64,000 nt of DNA from an uncultured Chlamydiaceae bacterium (GTDB taxonomy: Bacteria; Chlamydiota; Chlamydiia; Chlamydiales; Chlamydiaceae). Below are positions 45,701-53,085 of the stretch, piece by piece. Location of the stretch: positions 32,125 to 96,124 of the forward strand of contig CALGBW010000044.1 in the NCBI GenBank assembly GCA_937884635.1. The letters are read 5' to 3'. The notes below the pieces were generated by a model that ran no database searches, was not told where the DNA came from, and saw only the letters and a program-made list of their open reading frames with translations. The position numbers and the translations under genes are program-made. Every line of letters begins with the position of its first letter. Within the stretch, counting starts at the first letter, position 1.

Positions 45701-46591
45701 CTTAATGACGGTCATTACGGGTTCTATCGCTTTGAAATCTAATTTCAACCTTTCTTGGATCTTTTCTAGAAAAATTCCCTGTTTAGATAATAAATCCTGG
45801 CCTGCAGGGGTATTTTTCGTTCCTAATGCGTTATAACGAGCAATGGATCTACGTAAATTGTTGTAGCTCCTTTGGCACTTAGTAATTTGTTCGGGAGTCA
45901 ACTTAAGCTTATCCCCAACATTTTTCGGCGTTAAATCATACTTAAAAGCAGCTTCAGCATTAGCTTCTACTACCTGGTCTCCAACCGCTCTTTTGTTTCT
46001 CTTTAGTTCCGTTGCTTTCCTCTTTGCAATCCGTGGTTTTGTTTTTGATTGCTCTATTGTCGAAAATACCCGATTTGAAGTAACATCGGGGGCTGCATAA
46101 GGGTCCAATCCGATTTCTGATGGACTTGCAGCGACTGTCCTGTTTTCGCTTTTGGTAGGGACACTGCCTTGAGTGTGTGGGGTTTCAGTGCTATTTTGGG
46201 AAGCTGGCGGAATAAAAGTTGGCTTAATAATTTTTGCTGGAGCTACTGTTGTTGGAAACACATTAGCAACTAGCTGAGCCAGGTTGTATAGGAACGCTGT
46301 TTTCCAATTCCCCGTGTGATTAGCTGGAGATGCGGAAAACGTAAGATTAGCTCCCTGGGTGAGATTATAAAATTCCTCCTGTAATCGCTTTCCAATAGCT
46401 ACGACCTCTTCTGTGGATGGCGTATGGTTGTTGTCTTGGTTGCTCGTTGTGATCCTGTAACTAAAATTTCCTGGCGTTGGAGGATTTGTAGTCGTATTAG
46501 GCGTGTAATGCTTGTTTACATGATCTTGTGGAGTCGAGGTAGTGTTACCTACTTCATTTGGTAGATCTATTGTTTGATTAGCAGGCGCCAT
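36794..46591 (-). CDS. Large cytotoxin (LCT/LifA-like), glycosyltransferase-protease, copy 2
   Basis: 3265 residues, ATG with AAGGAGGT upstream. Same plan as copy 1: Pro/Thr/Asn-rich leader with ten N-x-S/T sequons; RNKR at 198-201; glycosyltransferase DLD at 554-556; protease triad C1497, H1598, D1613 with identical spacing (101 and 15) to copy 1; hydrophobic region near 1850-2040; beta-rich C-terminus ending VVPGEEVT. The leader motif NHTGNWKTA and many core segments are identical between copies. Tandem, same strand, 251 bases apart. It is divergent from the MACPF gene. Both copies appear catalytically complete, so this is not gene decay. Confidence 0.93.
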   Translation of the reverse strand: MAPANQTIDLPNEVGNTTSTPQDHVNKHYTPNTTTNPPTPGNFSYRITTSNQDNNHTPSTEEVVAIGKRLQEEFYNLTQGANLTFSASPANHTGNWKTAFLYNLAQLVANVFPTTVAPAKIIKPTFIPPASQNSTETPHTQGSVPTKSENRTVAASPSEIGLDPYAAPDVTSNRVFSTIEQSKTKPRIAKRKATELKRNKRAVGDQVVEANAEAAFKYDLTPKNVGDKLKLTPEQITKCQRSYNNLRRSIARYNALGTKNTPAGQDLLSKQGIFLEKIQERLKLDFKAIEPVMTVIKTEFKSHRVPVDKHLHGIWVAGAPPEDTATYIKVFLEAYHDFDFIFWVDEKAYGAAKFTSTLKKIAFDSAVKELREQTSEETKRFVKHYDDLKAKYESTRDFAEKEKYSEDLLALYDDHNKMTKEIRGRFDALFLENMIVAQDGFFNFCLLRGIDSINDETRVEYLEKHLELPKDEIEQYKKTIEANKQKIKTIVDKVNAGLKEPRAYIRDISELRSMREAVNLYNYETEMFLRWNYPAATDQVRMYMLKEHGGIYMDLDMMPAYSTEFTKKILEVGQDRFFESLKVRRAISYAVLKLVGEGATSVSIDQIAKDIDLSGVTQDDKTKLTKLIKDLEGMVKEKKTLFQKMAPDTIRDFMPILQRYHRWRTKWNIRGLNGLMMAHKGSATVDAVIRGQQQAYSELRALRQRVISGEYFNRLSDLTHVDYRAEIGGVLVKNYLAGSLFTDFRQDSIISGAVSTLGISGPDLIMSEMVKYFRELGPVGRDFLNDSGNKLGKEAFLGAYKELDPSPSGERRFDWANPISVGVNDVTPADESTWCGIRPRCVGELLFSDESKLRVEKPKRIVRTRVEFEELTKLWSEESKKYISRDLLERFNALVESKALDAVKLSELDRDIYVLATHVWADTPAREAVFSLQIQLAELVRSVPFPISNQLHLSLNVHENFETDLARTIRLYLQSNTQTDIVLWYSALSEESMFLKDMLGVAERSAAVKRISEITKFDKYWESYLSKYADLKSRETTGVINQPELEELLDVSSELSKNQDLFLLLEELESRIQSGYRYRDIELSFENIWDLSDEDQKKKILSVMKDMTKDNGENRKDQKKWFEEIYDKARTKRLVEPAERVAAFMEQFAQEPRVLLYNVDSVLSENHLFMTLQKEGYAFRDLNEIYRFMLADTGVSGLLSGDNVLPSPSKQLIDLIKKAVGDEYIDIHDTMKKVYAWLAEPQGEEATRILNTLPESLKQELPKYAVHNLLTPPVNMEVSALGIKYALEAGLESERVMASLAPGVFNPASYTMMRYLEALHELHRKVHDGSLTHEFAKQWLETKGGGCFITEPGIDRLVELAKERRYLSITEIHRELTGMTHLGQATMRLLSGAYPGLGKLMEREAVFGRPLATSAQEPMAVYPYDYLGAGSSKDLFSTPPDVPITISVIERAKYTLLSWPEFYELHASAWEGLASGMGADSIKLHPQSFLYETEGRCVGLSMLYMSASDMSSYSTLQDNLTAISALFQTKERDKLPLSKGDRRLLERSLALINWLQYQGNKQLLTGGILSKQDWNRDSIRRVFETGGIHNALITTPTHSLVLHNLGSSYRVTDPNFGHVDFLALEHALEFVETMMYVSPEIKERYGFSDDKSITEQLKFYTAGSEEARNAWLPATDMGLHGYLPTSLEKMILRGETTVSRIRVRWSDLFEMGALVDHERIDENTRESDLERLKFHGDLLEDFLATHALDSEQVETVKALLETCGIEAGTTDVSVGAISETPSEVATALSSANKTAERVRSALRSAMEEISLRLKEVSIGDWDHMEVTDLHVTESEEVIVKIRDGKQILKTIQLKVSGLLHKFKRFGSMLNEVGATGAVDFDLGLAVVSIVQYARMIEHGLRGEPLAVASAALGVKQTAELTIGAVIQALGQKYLTEQGVVNFRLETALAQQLYKASVRVGGTLGEALSGMAHILELPILETVLGVWGLAEGIKELLHSDSYSAREAARVRVAFDSITLGLTMTAMAAPASMLAVGPIAAIGMGATSIAHNVAKKEERYTAWLKYKSFLIQGSKYIVKAFPDKHLLDLSGNLVLGDLVLDLRYNPPLLKGTRSYNWDRRIGSHPSWSDREVRAKLGYGYVSTPYSDLAQGHANSLWPRELPQIPKGEYTEVILGYGITYRATTEVVYLSNKAVWREAILDPAEKRYYVPPLTIEARSSTIIAGESPLTVIPLRVLDGDTKEKEDNAATYKDYTIRVKGGVGGLTVQVGGAGHYDIEGAPRANNVISFQGIPSPLGVEFNLSLEEQNVPLIRANGTKLQILSIKQKNFATIVGSEGGQDILTGNQDANFHIGKGGGTVFSGLGSNKYYIPPIQGPLVIKLADNSSSHTLFLETSLSDWRRPDGELTLVPSTSSGALSSISIVSARKETSLLTWVNHIEVKTKDGIVLTALEEKSLIGRPSWATFGVLKCDLSLWKKKHPREEDSPTHVVSWLKRLDWRLASEVSFLQKDCRAVYYDDKRVFLFYPSPYTEVNVRAHFEFSTKVEGSVGCVYLVSSPPNLRPMPLGIGLAADWDAPQIVDLGALLPSLILARASLDGEGIDVSISSPRYEVHLTLNWDPKAFPEKTIIEIYPKIRPTLKEWNETVKKSPNEWQAVYRHSELIPERLESVRNLNNTVIVMLDALRENEEYILGVENKGDVEVRLVGEMDDGLLKGVMEDQHWHTLPKPESRFNITLPAHSIKYLALLDAIWTHTVFHTKVEMTPLEAKVRPVTRLSYNQWSFYDEIHVKWTSLELEDFTRYTIADETEALSRQLMYAQGQVAIVDRDFILKFFYVREKEGIGAINLVFKDFFTEDMEGISSKTLEREAKPILANNPHILINPAYRPYLNLVLGKEKFNLASLAKEFSSTYHITPLEKGPDNKLVLPKRYASLRLAVLTYTINPEDISTFAKTLSFADQTMKEYRLPAPHPVIRVASYYLDPVSGDLYLTRILSTKPQNQAFVIRMKGYKHNWGAFQKILVAVEQESSVGSHRSSVLSFVGPELRHLEVELSPINQEKRKPDKVLFMDSLVLPINDQVLFYDQSSTPKFYSFDDYVLWNLRDRVAGSKRAQAYDNYLLEATLRLGMQHKLPSHWEIPQDLLRYGIGYYGTRVPQWIRGRIREGSFLRMSSHNMGVALITTQNNIFRNKDKKTAFNVYYSILGLYKYATLRQLAGEMVCDFDKRVVFRVKKVDEKDYNKRNIYIVMEVSDQEEQKLKADSRVLVVPGEEVT

Positions 46592-46694
46592 ACTTGATAC
46601 CTCCTTTTCTTCTTTTTATACTTCATTAAATCCTTGTGTTTGTGGCTTGTTTGACCAGCTTCATAAAAATGGCGGATTTTCTAGCAAAAAAAGC

Positions 46695-46707
46695 AAAAAA
46701 AAAAAAA
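46695..46707. repeat. Homopolymer A13 upstream of toxin 2
   Basis: Thirteen A's (T13 on the toxin strand), 104-116 bases upstream of the toxin 2 ATG, in the divergent region 46592-46823 shared with the MACPF gene. A second A7 lies at 46686-46692. A TTGACC at 46774-46779 could be a -35 box for MACPF, but no convincing -10 follows. Confidence 0.7.
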
Positions 46708-46823
46708 ACAGAAAAAGTTTTTCTCTTTAGAAAAAACCTCTTCAGGCATAGTATGCTCGGAATTATTTTTTTCTTGACCTTATCACAGGGCATATTGAGT
46801 CTTTTTAAAAAGGAAGCGTTCTC

Positions 46824-49241
46824 ATGGCATCAACTTATTACATTCAACCATACACCGTGTTTAATCCACGCATAGGACGCCATGCTTCTAGCTGTAGTAT
46901 CGTTTACCCTGTAGATGAAGAAAATCGTCTTAGCCATTTCATTGAACGCCTGCCTATTGGCGTTTTGTCTTTATCTGTATTTTATGAAGAAGGGGCCGAA
47001 CATCCCTATATGCTTTCACAACTAGATGTTCCAGAAGGACGTTGCTTTCAAATCATAGAGCCTAAGCTGTCAGCATGTGCCGCCTCGTGTATTTTAGATA
47101 GCAACGTTATAGTTACAGAAGATACAGCCGCTTCTATTCTTGAAGAAATTAAACAGGCTTTATTGATGAGTATTCAAGATGGCGTGCAACATTTGATCTT
47201 TCAGCACCCCGTGGAATCCGTTGATGTTCCTAGTGTATCTCTGGTGCACGATGATGTACCGCTGATTCGGAATGTATCTTTCTTAGGTAGAGCTGTTGAT
47301 ATCGTCAAATTAGATCCATTGAATATTCTAAACAGCATCAGCATATCTAATATCCTAGATTATTCATTCAATCATGAGACAGCTCAATTAAGTGCTGACG
47401 GTCGATTTGGCATCCCTCCAGGGACAAAATTACACCCTAAGCCCTCTTTAGATGTGATTATTAATACATCAGTATTTGAAGAAACTACCACATTCTCTAA
47501 TGAATTTTCTTCTACTGTTACGCTGAATTCTCCAGCTCTAGTAGCCTCTACATCTAGTTTGTCTGCAGAGAATCCTATGGTCGCCAATGGACAAAAAGAA
47601 ATTCTAGTACAAAGAGAACACTTCTTCCCTAGTTATACGCATCGCCTTGTGGATATAGTGAAAAAGCACAAGCGAGAAGCAAAGATCTTAATTAACAAGA
47701 TCAATTTTTCTAACATTTGGAGAACCCAAGCTAAGAGTCAAATTTTGACGGAAGGTGCAGTACGATTAGATTTACAAGGACTTGATGGTGTTAGATACAA
47801 TTATCAAATTCAGGTAGGTAGTCATACAATAGCTACTGTGCTTATCTCTAGAGAGATTGCAGAAATTACCTCCCCCTCGGAACAAGCATATGCTGTAAGG
47901 AAAATCAAATCTGGTTTTCAGAAAAGCTTAGATGATTGCCATATATATCTTATAGAGTTCAAAAAAATGGCCTTGGCCTCATCCACCACTCCTACTTTAA
48001 CAGTGGACGGTGATTCTGTACTCGCTAAGTTGTCAGCATTTTCTGCCAGTATGACGTACGACTTTGTTAAGAAAAGTACAGTACATTCTAAAAACACAGT
48101 GACGTGTTCTACTGCTTCCCATTCACTATACGTACTTATGGAAGATGGTAAAGATGACCCTACAACAAAAAAACTAGATTGTTCGTTCCTCACTTGGGTA
48201 GAACAAAAATTAGATGTAGATTCTCCTGATTCATTCCGAAACTTTATAGAAACCTTCGGAACACATTATGTTACGGCTGCAACCTACGGAGGAACAGGAT
48301 TTCAAGTACTTAAAATTGCGTTTGATGAAGTACAGAAATTAAATGAACAGAAGATTTCTTTAGAAACTGCAGCTCAGGAATCCCTATTCAAGAGTTCTAT
48401 CTCTGATAAATCGGAGTCCGGGTATTCCTCTTATAGTTCTACTTCCGTCTCTAAAACAGTGTTCCTTGGCGGTACAGTCTTACCTACTTTGAAAGATGAC
48501 CACTTGGATCTTAAAGAATGGTCTGAGAGCGTGGCTCAAGAGCCTGTCCCCATTCAAGTGTCATTGTCACCCATCGCTGACTTGTTAATACCTAAGTTCT
48601 TCCATAAAGAAGATAAGCATGTTTTAGCAAGCAAACAACAAGCACTACGAGAAGCAGTACGGACTTATCTTAAAGAGAACTTACCAGAAAAAAACGAAGA
48701 AAGAGCATCGTTTACAGCTGGAATTCAATTACCCACATCCTGGTTTACATTAGAAAACCCTAACGGCTATGAAGCTATTAGCGCTCCTTATGCAGGGTTC
48801 TGGTCAACTATTCCTTATCTCTTCCCCACGTTAAAAGAAAAAATCTCCACTAAACCATTAACTATGTATTTCTGTGTTGATGGTAAACGTGATGCTACTA
48901 GAGTAATCTTAGATAAAACTTGCTGTTATCTAGGTTCTCTTGACGTTCATAAGGGTGTATTTGGCAGTATTTACTCCGGCAGTGAATTTCTTGCCTTCTA
49001 TGGTACATGGCCTCAAGCATACTTTGACTCTGCTAGCTACTCAGACCGCTGTGGATGGCAGATAGAAAAAGTGAATACGACACAAGATCCAATTATCCGT
49101 GATGGAGATGAAGTACGATTCAAACACCTTGATAGCGGGGAATATTTAGCAAACGTTGCTATAAAAGATGAAAAAAGCACCGCAACCCGCACAAATGATC
49201 TGAGAGAAAGCGTCTTTATTATAAGGAAGCTATCCGATTAA
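46824..49241 (+). CDS. MACPF (membrane attack complex/perforin) domain protein
   Basis: 805 residues, ATG with AAGGAAG upstream. The MACPF signature is at 479-490: FGTHYVTAATYGG (consensus Y/W-G-T/S-H-Y-x6-GG). The MACPF fold probably spans about 385-650. Residues 262-376 are a separate module, also present alone in the 183-residue protein at 24924. The C-terminal 150 residues (YLGSLDVHKG, HLDSGEYLANV) look like a beta-trefoil membrane- or sugar-binding domain. No signal peptide. Homologues (CT_153 in C. trachomatis) are thought to act on host or inclusion membranes. A good terminator follows. Confidence 0.92.
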   Translation: MASTYYIQPYTVFNPRIGRHASSCSIVYPVDEENRLSHFIERLPIGVLSLSVFYEEGAEHPYMLSQLDVPEGRCFQIIEPKLSACAASCILDSNVIVTEDTAASILEEIKQALLMSIQDGVQHLIFQHPVESVDVPSVSLVHDDVPLIRNVSFLGRAVDIVKLDPLNILNSISISNILDYSFNHETAQLSADGRFGIPPGTKLHPKPSLDVIINTSVFEETTTFSNEFSSTVTLNSPALVASTSSLSAENPMVANGQKEILVQREHFFPSYTHRLVDIVKKHKREAKILINKINFSNIWRTQAKSQILTEGAVRLDLQGLDGVRYNYQIQVGSHTIATVLISREIAEITSPSEQAYAVRKIKSGFQKSLDDCHIYLIEFKKMALASSTTPTLTVDGDSVLAKLSAFSASMTYDFVKKSTVHSKNTVTCSTASHSLYVLMEDGKDDPTTKKLDCSFLTWVEQKLDVDSPDSFRNFIETFGTHYVTAATYGGTGFQVLKIAFDEVQKLNEQKISLETAAQESLFKSSISDKSESGYSSYSSTSVSKTVFLGGTVLPTLKDDHLDLKEWSESVAQEPVPIQVSLSPIADLLIPKFFHKEDKHVLASKQQALREAVRTYLKENLPEKNEERASFTAGIQLPTSWFTLENPNGYEAISAPYAGFWSTIPYLFPTLKEKISTKPLTMYFCVDGKRDATRVILDKTCCYLGSLDVHKGVFGSIYSGSEFLAFYGTWPQAYFDSASYSDRCGWQIEKVNTTQDPIIRDGDEVRFKHLDSGEYLANVAIKDEKSTATRTNDLRESVFIIRKLSD

Positions 49242-49281
49242 ATTCTTCCGTTGGGAAATTTAGATCTTAATCACTAGGAAA

Positions 49282-49319
49282 GGCACCGCGACTCTTAATT
49301 ATAGGACGCGGTTGCTTTT
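49282..49319 (+). terminator. Intrinsic terminator after the MACPF gene
   Basis: GGCACCGCG (49282-49290) pairs with CGCGGTTGC (49307-49315) with one bulge, followed by TTTTA, 40 bases after the stop codon. Confidence 0.82.
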
Positions 49320-49385
49320 AGTTGTTGCAGATACATGACAGCGTAGCTGTGGTCGGGTTTCTGGCTTCATTCAGCTTGGTGCATT

Positions 49386-50057
49386 TTAATGCTGTAATTT
49401 TCCATTCAATAATACGAACTCTTTGTGACACTGCTGAGCTAGTTCTTTATTATGTGTGACCAGGAGCACACTTCTCTCCGCATTAGCCTGAGATAGTAAT
49501 AGCTCATGAATACAAGATGAGGTCTTGGCATCTAAGTTCCCAGAAGGTTCATCTGCAAGTAAAATAGATGGATCGTTGATCAGAGCGCGAGCTATGGCTA
49601 CACGCTGTTTCTCTCCTCCAGACAAATGGCTGCAGCGAGCGTGCATTTTGTTTGACAGATTAACTGCATGAAGTAAATGTTCTGCTTTTTCATAAGCTTC
49701 AGACCCCTTCATAATATTTGTCCTAGCAATACCTGCAGGGATCAGAACATTATTCATGACAGAATCATCTTCTAAAAGATAAAAATTCTGAAATACGAAG
49801 CCGATATGTTTGTTTCTTAACCGAGGTAATCGATACGAGGTCAATGGAGAACCAAAAAAGTGAATTTCCCCTGATGTTGGAGCGTCTAATGTACCTAAGA
49901 TATTCAATAAGGTGCTCTTTCCACTACCTGACGCTCCTGTAATTGCCAGCACCTGATTAGGGAAAATATCTATATCTACCTGATCCAGCACAAGTATATC
50001 ATGCTGTCCCTGACGGATAGTTTTTGTCAGATTCCTGGCTCGAACAAGGGGCTCCAC
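49386..50057 (-). CDS. lolD: Lipoprotein-releasing ABC transporter ATPase
   Basis: 223 residues. Walker A GASGSGKS at 41-48, signature LSGGEKQR near 142-149, Walker B ILLADEP near 162-168. Start GTG at 50057 with a GGAG site that overlaps the end of the upstream gene, two bases away, indicating translational coupling. With LolE it should release lipoproteins from the inner membrane to the carrier LolA. The closest family in chlamydiae is CT_152. Confidence 0.93.
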   Translation of the reverse strand: MEPLVRARNLTKTIRQGQHDILVLDQVDIDIFPNQVLAITGASGSGKSTLLNILGTLDAPTSGEIHFFGSPLTSYRLPRLRNKHIGFVFQNFYLLEDDSVMNNVLIPAGIARTNIMKGSEAYEKAEHLLHAVNLSNKMHARCSHLSGGEKQRVAIARALINDPSILLADEPSGNLDAKTSSCIHELLLSQANAERSVLLVTHNKELAQQCHKEFVLLNGKLQH

Positions 50058-50059
50058 AA

Positions 50060-51565
50060 TTACTCCGTTTTCAAAATATCTGCCACATGCATTTTAGCTA
50101 TTTGTCTCGCAGGCAGTGCACCAGAAATAGCTGCTAAAACTAAAGTTCCTATACCTAAAAGCACTAGTGTAGGCGTATGAAACTCCTGAGGGAGTGTCTG
50201 ACCAAAAAATGCTGACTGGAACACTTCTCTCCCCTGAAGATAACTCAGCCATTGTGTAATTTGTGTAAGATACTTGAGTGTAAGACCAGCCAATGCTGTT
50301 CCCAGTAACACACCCAAAACTCCAGAGCTGGCGCCACAAATAGCAAAGATCATCTTCAAACTACGGTGAGAAATCCCCATAGCTTTTAAAATTCCTATTT
50401 CCTTTTTCTTGTTATGCACAAGCAGAACGGACATGGTTACAATATTCGAGCAGGCAACAATAAGGATAATAAAAGAAATCAGAGAGAACAAAGTCTGATC
50501 ACTTTGTAACTGATCTAAAATAGGCTTAAAGAACTCATAATCATATATAGAAGTCACTTCCCAATAACGGTCTAACTGACTGTTACTCAAAGCACGTAAG
50601 ACATCTTCTTTAAAACGGCTAATCTTTTTCGTGTCTGGGAGAAATAAGTGCCAACCGTTCTTCACTCCTAATCCACCAGTCGCTTCACGAATCAACGCCG
50701 CCAAATCAGCATCAATAAATACCGTTTTACTACCTAAGGGGGAAATCCCAGGATTATAAAACCCGATAACATGAAAGGGGAGCTTAACTTCCCCCTCTTG
50801 CTCAAGAGAAAATACACTGATGGACCCCTGATCCCCTATTTGATACCCTGCCTCCCTATACTGAATAGGAAGTAAAACAGAAGCACCCCGGTATTGGTCC
50901 TGTAAGGATATAAAATCTTTTTTAAATGAGTCTCCCTGAGAAAAAGGATTCAAAAAACCGGTCTGATAGTCGGATTCTTCGTAAGGAAGTACAGTATGTT
51001 GAAAAACGGTATCATCAGAATATGCAATAAGCTGTGAAAACGTCCTTGGATCACCTTTTTTAGCCAAAGCAAGATCCATACTGACATATCCCATGCCTTC
51101 CTGAAATTCTAACAAATCTGCGTGATAAGCACGCAATACAGGACGAAGAGCCGATACAGAGTCCTTAACCAGATCTCGGACTTCGCCATGTGCATCACGC
51201 TCTGGAAGAGGGAACTCCTGGGGTAAAGAAAAATCTATGTGGGGGTCATAAGGATCCGAAGAAGGAGAAGATAACTTCTCCCCTAAAGTTTTAAACGAAT
51301 ACTGGGACTGTTGAGAATGAGAGTCAACCTGATAATAGTAGGACCCGTAATAATCGTCCGATGGAATAACCTTTACTGGCGAATGTAGTCTAGACAAGTC
51401 CCCTATCCATCGTTGTTCTAAACCGTGCATCACAGAAATGAAAACGATGGAAAGCCAAACAACAAGAGAAATCACCCCTATAGAAAACAGTGAAACCACA
51501 ACAGAGGATAATCGTTTCTTTCTGGGGATTAGGTACTTAAACGCAATAGAAAACTCTAACTTCAT
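50060..51565 (-). CDS. lolE: Lipoprotein-releasing ABC transporter permease
   Basis: 501 residues: one membrane span near 20-50, a large periplasmic domain, then three spans in the last 150 residues, with the KKKEIGILKAMGIS segment typical of LolC/LolE FtsX-like permeases. Only one such permease gene is present, so a homodimer is likely. It is longer than E. coli LolE (414), mostly through the periplasmic domain. Same operon as lolD. Confidence 0.9.
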   Translation of the reverse strand: MKLEFSIAFKYLIPRKKRLSSVVVSLFSIGVISLVVWLSIVFISVMHGLEQRWIGDLSRLHSPVKVIPSDDYYGSYYYQVDSHSQQSQYSFKTLGEKLSSPSSDPYDPHIDFSLPQEFPLPERDAHGEVRDLVKDSVSALRPVLRAYHADLLEFQEGMGYVSMDLALAKKGDPRTFSQLIAYSDDTVFQHTVLPYEESDYQTGFLNPFSQGDSFKKDFISLQDQYRGASVLLPIQYREAGYQIGDQGSISVFSLEQEGEVKLPFHVIGFYNPGISPLGSKTVFIDADLAALIREATGGLGVKNGWHLFLPDTKKISRFKEDVLRALSNSQLDRYWEVTSIYDYEFFKPILDQLQSDQTLFSLISFIILIVACSNIVTMSVLLVHNKKKEIGILKAMGISHRSLKMIFAICGASSGVLGVLLGTALAGLTLKYLTQITQWLSYLQGREVFQSAFFGQTLPQEFHTPTLVLLGIGTLVLAAISGALPARQIAKMHVADILKTE

Positions 51566-51604
51566 AAAGCTGTCAACAAACTTTTAGAAGCTAGAAATAT
51601 TGAC

Positions 51605-51763
51605 TTACTTAGCTTCTTTGAAGGTTACGTGCTTGCGCAACTTCTTATCATACTTTCTTAGTTCTAGTCGACCGGTTGTTTTTCTTTTGTTTTTAACAGT
51701 CCAGTACATTTCAGAACTTTCGGAGCTCTTCAATTTGATAATTTCCCGATTTTTGCTAGCCAT
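51605..51763 (-). CDS. rpmG: 50S ribosomal protein L33
   Basis: 52 residues, too short for the usual ORF cut-off. The sequence MASKNREIIKLKSSESSEMY continues with YWTVKNKRKTTGRLELRKYD and ends KHVTFKEAK, a typical L33. No Cys pairs, so it is the zinc-free form. It lies between lolE and tRNA-Tyr on the minus strand, with an AGGGA upstream. Confidence 0.95.
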   Translation of the reverse strand: MASKNREIIKLKSSESSEMYWTVKNKRKTTGRLELRKYDKKLRKHVTFKEAK

Positions 51764-51897
51764 ACACTAAAGTCCCTAATCAAAAAGATAATTTGCCCTC
51801 TAAGGCTACAATACGCCAAACGAAAGAATCAAGATAAAAGACTACACATTAGTAAAACATCTAAAGGAGGGTCTCTTGAAACTGGAAGAAAGGCGAA

Positions 51898-51980
51898 TGG
51901 GGGCGGTTGGATTTGAACCAACGTATCCGTAAGGAGTCGGATTTACAGTCCGATGCAATTGACCGCTATGCGACACCCCC
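51898..51980 (-). tRNA. tRNA-Tyr (GTA)
   Basis: 83 nt with a long variable arm. The acceptor stem pairs 51974-51980 with 51899-51905 (one G-U), with discriminator A at 51898. The T arm GTTGG/CCAAC has a TTCAAAT loop. The anticodon loop is CTGTAAA. The class II shape and the GTA anticodon identify tRNA-Tyr. No CCA is encoded. Confidence 0.96.
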
Positions 51981-51993
51981 GATACAAAAAAAA

Positions 51994-52066
51994 TGCTGGA
52001 GAAAGGAATTGAACCCTCAACCGTTCGATTACAAATCGAATGCTCTGCCAATTGAGCTACTCCAGC
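51994..52066 (-). tRNA. tRNA-Thr (TGT)
   Basis: 73 nt. Acceptor GCTGGAG/CTCCAGC (52060-52066 with 51995-52001), discriminator A at 51994, D stem AGCTC..., anticodon stem TTCGA/TCGAA with loop TTTGTAA, T loop TTCAATT. Located 13 bases upstream of tRNA-Tyr on the same strand, so probably co-transcribed with it. Confidence 0.96.
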
Positions 52067-52366
52067 GAACGTGCCCACAATGGTATCGAAAGGGATTTTT
52101 TCTTACAACTAATTTTCGTTAAGAAAGAAAAATATATTCCACCGTGAGTTCATGCAACTAAAAAGTCCTATAAAACCCCACCCCTCACCTCATAAAATAG
52201 GATTGATAAGGTTCAACTAGTCGCATTATTATTTTTTATAATAAAAAAGAAGCCCCCTGCCCTAGAATAAAGAAACTAAAAATTTTTCAAGTTTCAAAGC
52301 TTGACGCAAAAGTGGGAACGAGCCCCATAAATGAGGCCCTGTTACTCTCGTAAGAATGAGCCTGTG
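52067..52366. other. Intergenic region upstream of the tRNA pair
   Basis: 300 bases without an ORF or a structured RNA that I recognise. The AT-rich block at 52200-52250 probably carries the tRNA promoter on the minus strand, but boxes are not clear. Confidence 0.4.
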
Positions 52367-52786
52367 TTACTCTCTATAGTCTTCATCCGTAGGAATAAAC
52401 TCCTCTGGACCCTGATCTGGGGTACTGCTAACATCCATTACAGAAAAACTATGCTGTTGCAACTTATCTGAAATATTGCGTTCCTCCTTGGCTTTAGCTT
52501 TTCGAATCGCTTTTTTCCCTAAAACTTCCTTATTCTTGGTAATGCGATGATAAGCACCCAGAGCCTCTTTGTGTTCAGCAGTTAGAGAGTCAGCCGCTAC
52601 ACGCTGGAATAACTGAGTACAACTATCCTGCTCCTTACCCGATCCCGTCACAACCTCTGCTGAAAATTTAAACTTACCTTCTGCTGTGTAGCGAGCCACT
52701 TGATTTTTGTTTTTGAAGCAACAGTTCTTATACTTCTTTCCAGACCCACAAGGACATGGGTCATTTCTACCAACTTTTTTCGACAT
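52367..52786 (-). CDS. SEC-C motif protein
   Basis: 139 residues from the ATG at 52786, with AAAGGA six bases upstream; the longer ORF starts seven codons earlier without a site. The N-terminus [19 protein letters not shown] followed by KNCC is a complete SEC-C zinc-binding motif (CxC...CC), as found at the end of SecA. The rest is soluble and Lys/Gln/Glu-rich, without other domains. The motif binds zinc and often mediates contact with SecB or ribosomes; the role here is unknown. Confidence 0.85.
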   Translation of the reverse strand: MSKKVGRNDPCPCGSGKKYKNCCFKNKNQVARYTAEGKFKFSAEVVTGSGKEQDSCTQLFQRVAADSLTAEHKEALGAYHRITKNKEVLGKKAIRKAKAKEERNISDKLQQHSFSVMDVSSTPDQGPEEFIPTDEDYRE

Positions 52787-53085
52787 ATAATCCTTTGAAT
52801 TTACCATGCGCTATTAAAGCGAACAGCGTCTAAACAAGGCTGGGGGCCTAAATAAGGCTCTCTGCATACCCCTCGCGCCCTTTATGGGCCACTATAACCC
52901 TCCCCACTCTATTTTATCAAGAAACAGGACCTCTTCAAAGGAAAGCTATAAAAATATAAATATTATTTTACAATTATCTTTTTTATTTTGGATTTTAAAA
53001 AAGAGCTAAAAAATAATTCTCGATCAAATTGATTGAAAAAATGAATTAAATAAATTACTATACCCATTTTTGCTTGAAGGTTTTT
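52787..53085. promoter_or_regulatory. Upstream region of the transporter gene with possible promoter
   Basis: Divergent gap, very AT-rich to the right. TTGATT (53029-53034), 16-base spacer, TAAATT (53051-53056) is a candidate sigma-70-type promoter, 30 bases before the ATG. The GC-rich inverted words near 52885-52900 (GCCCTTTATGGGC) could end the transcript of another gene. Confidence 0.4.
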
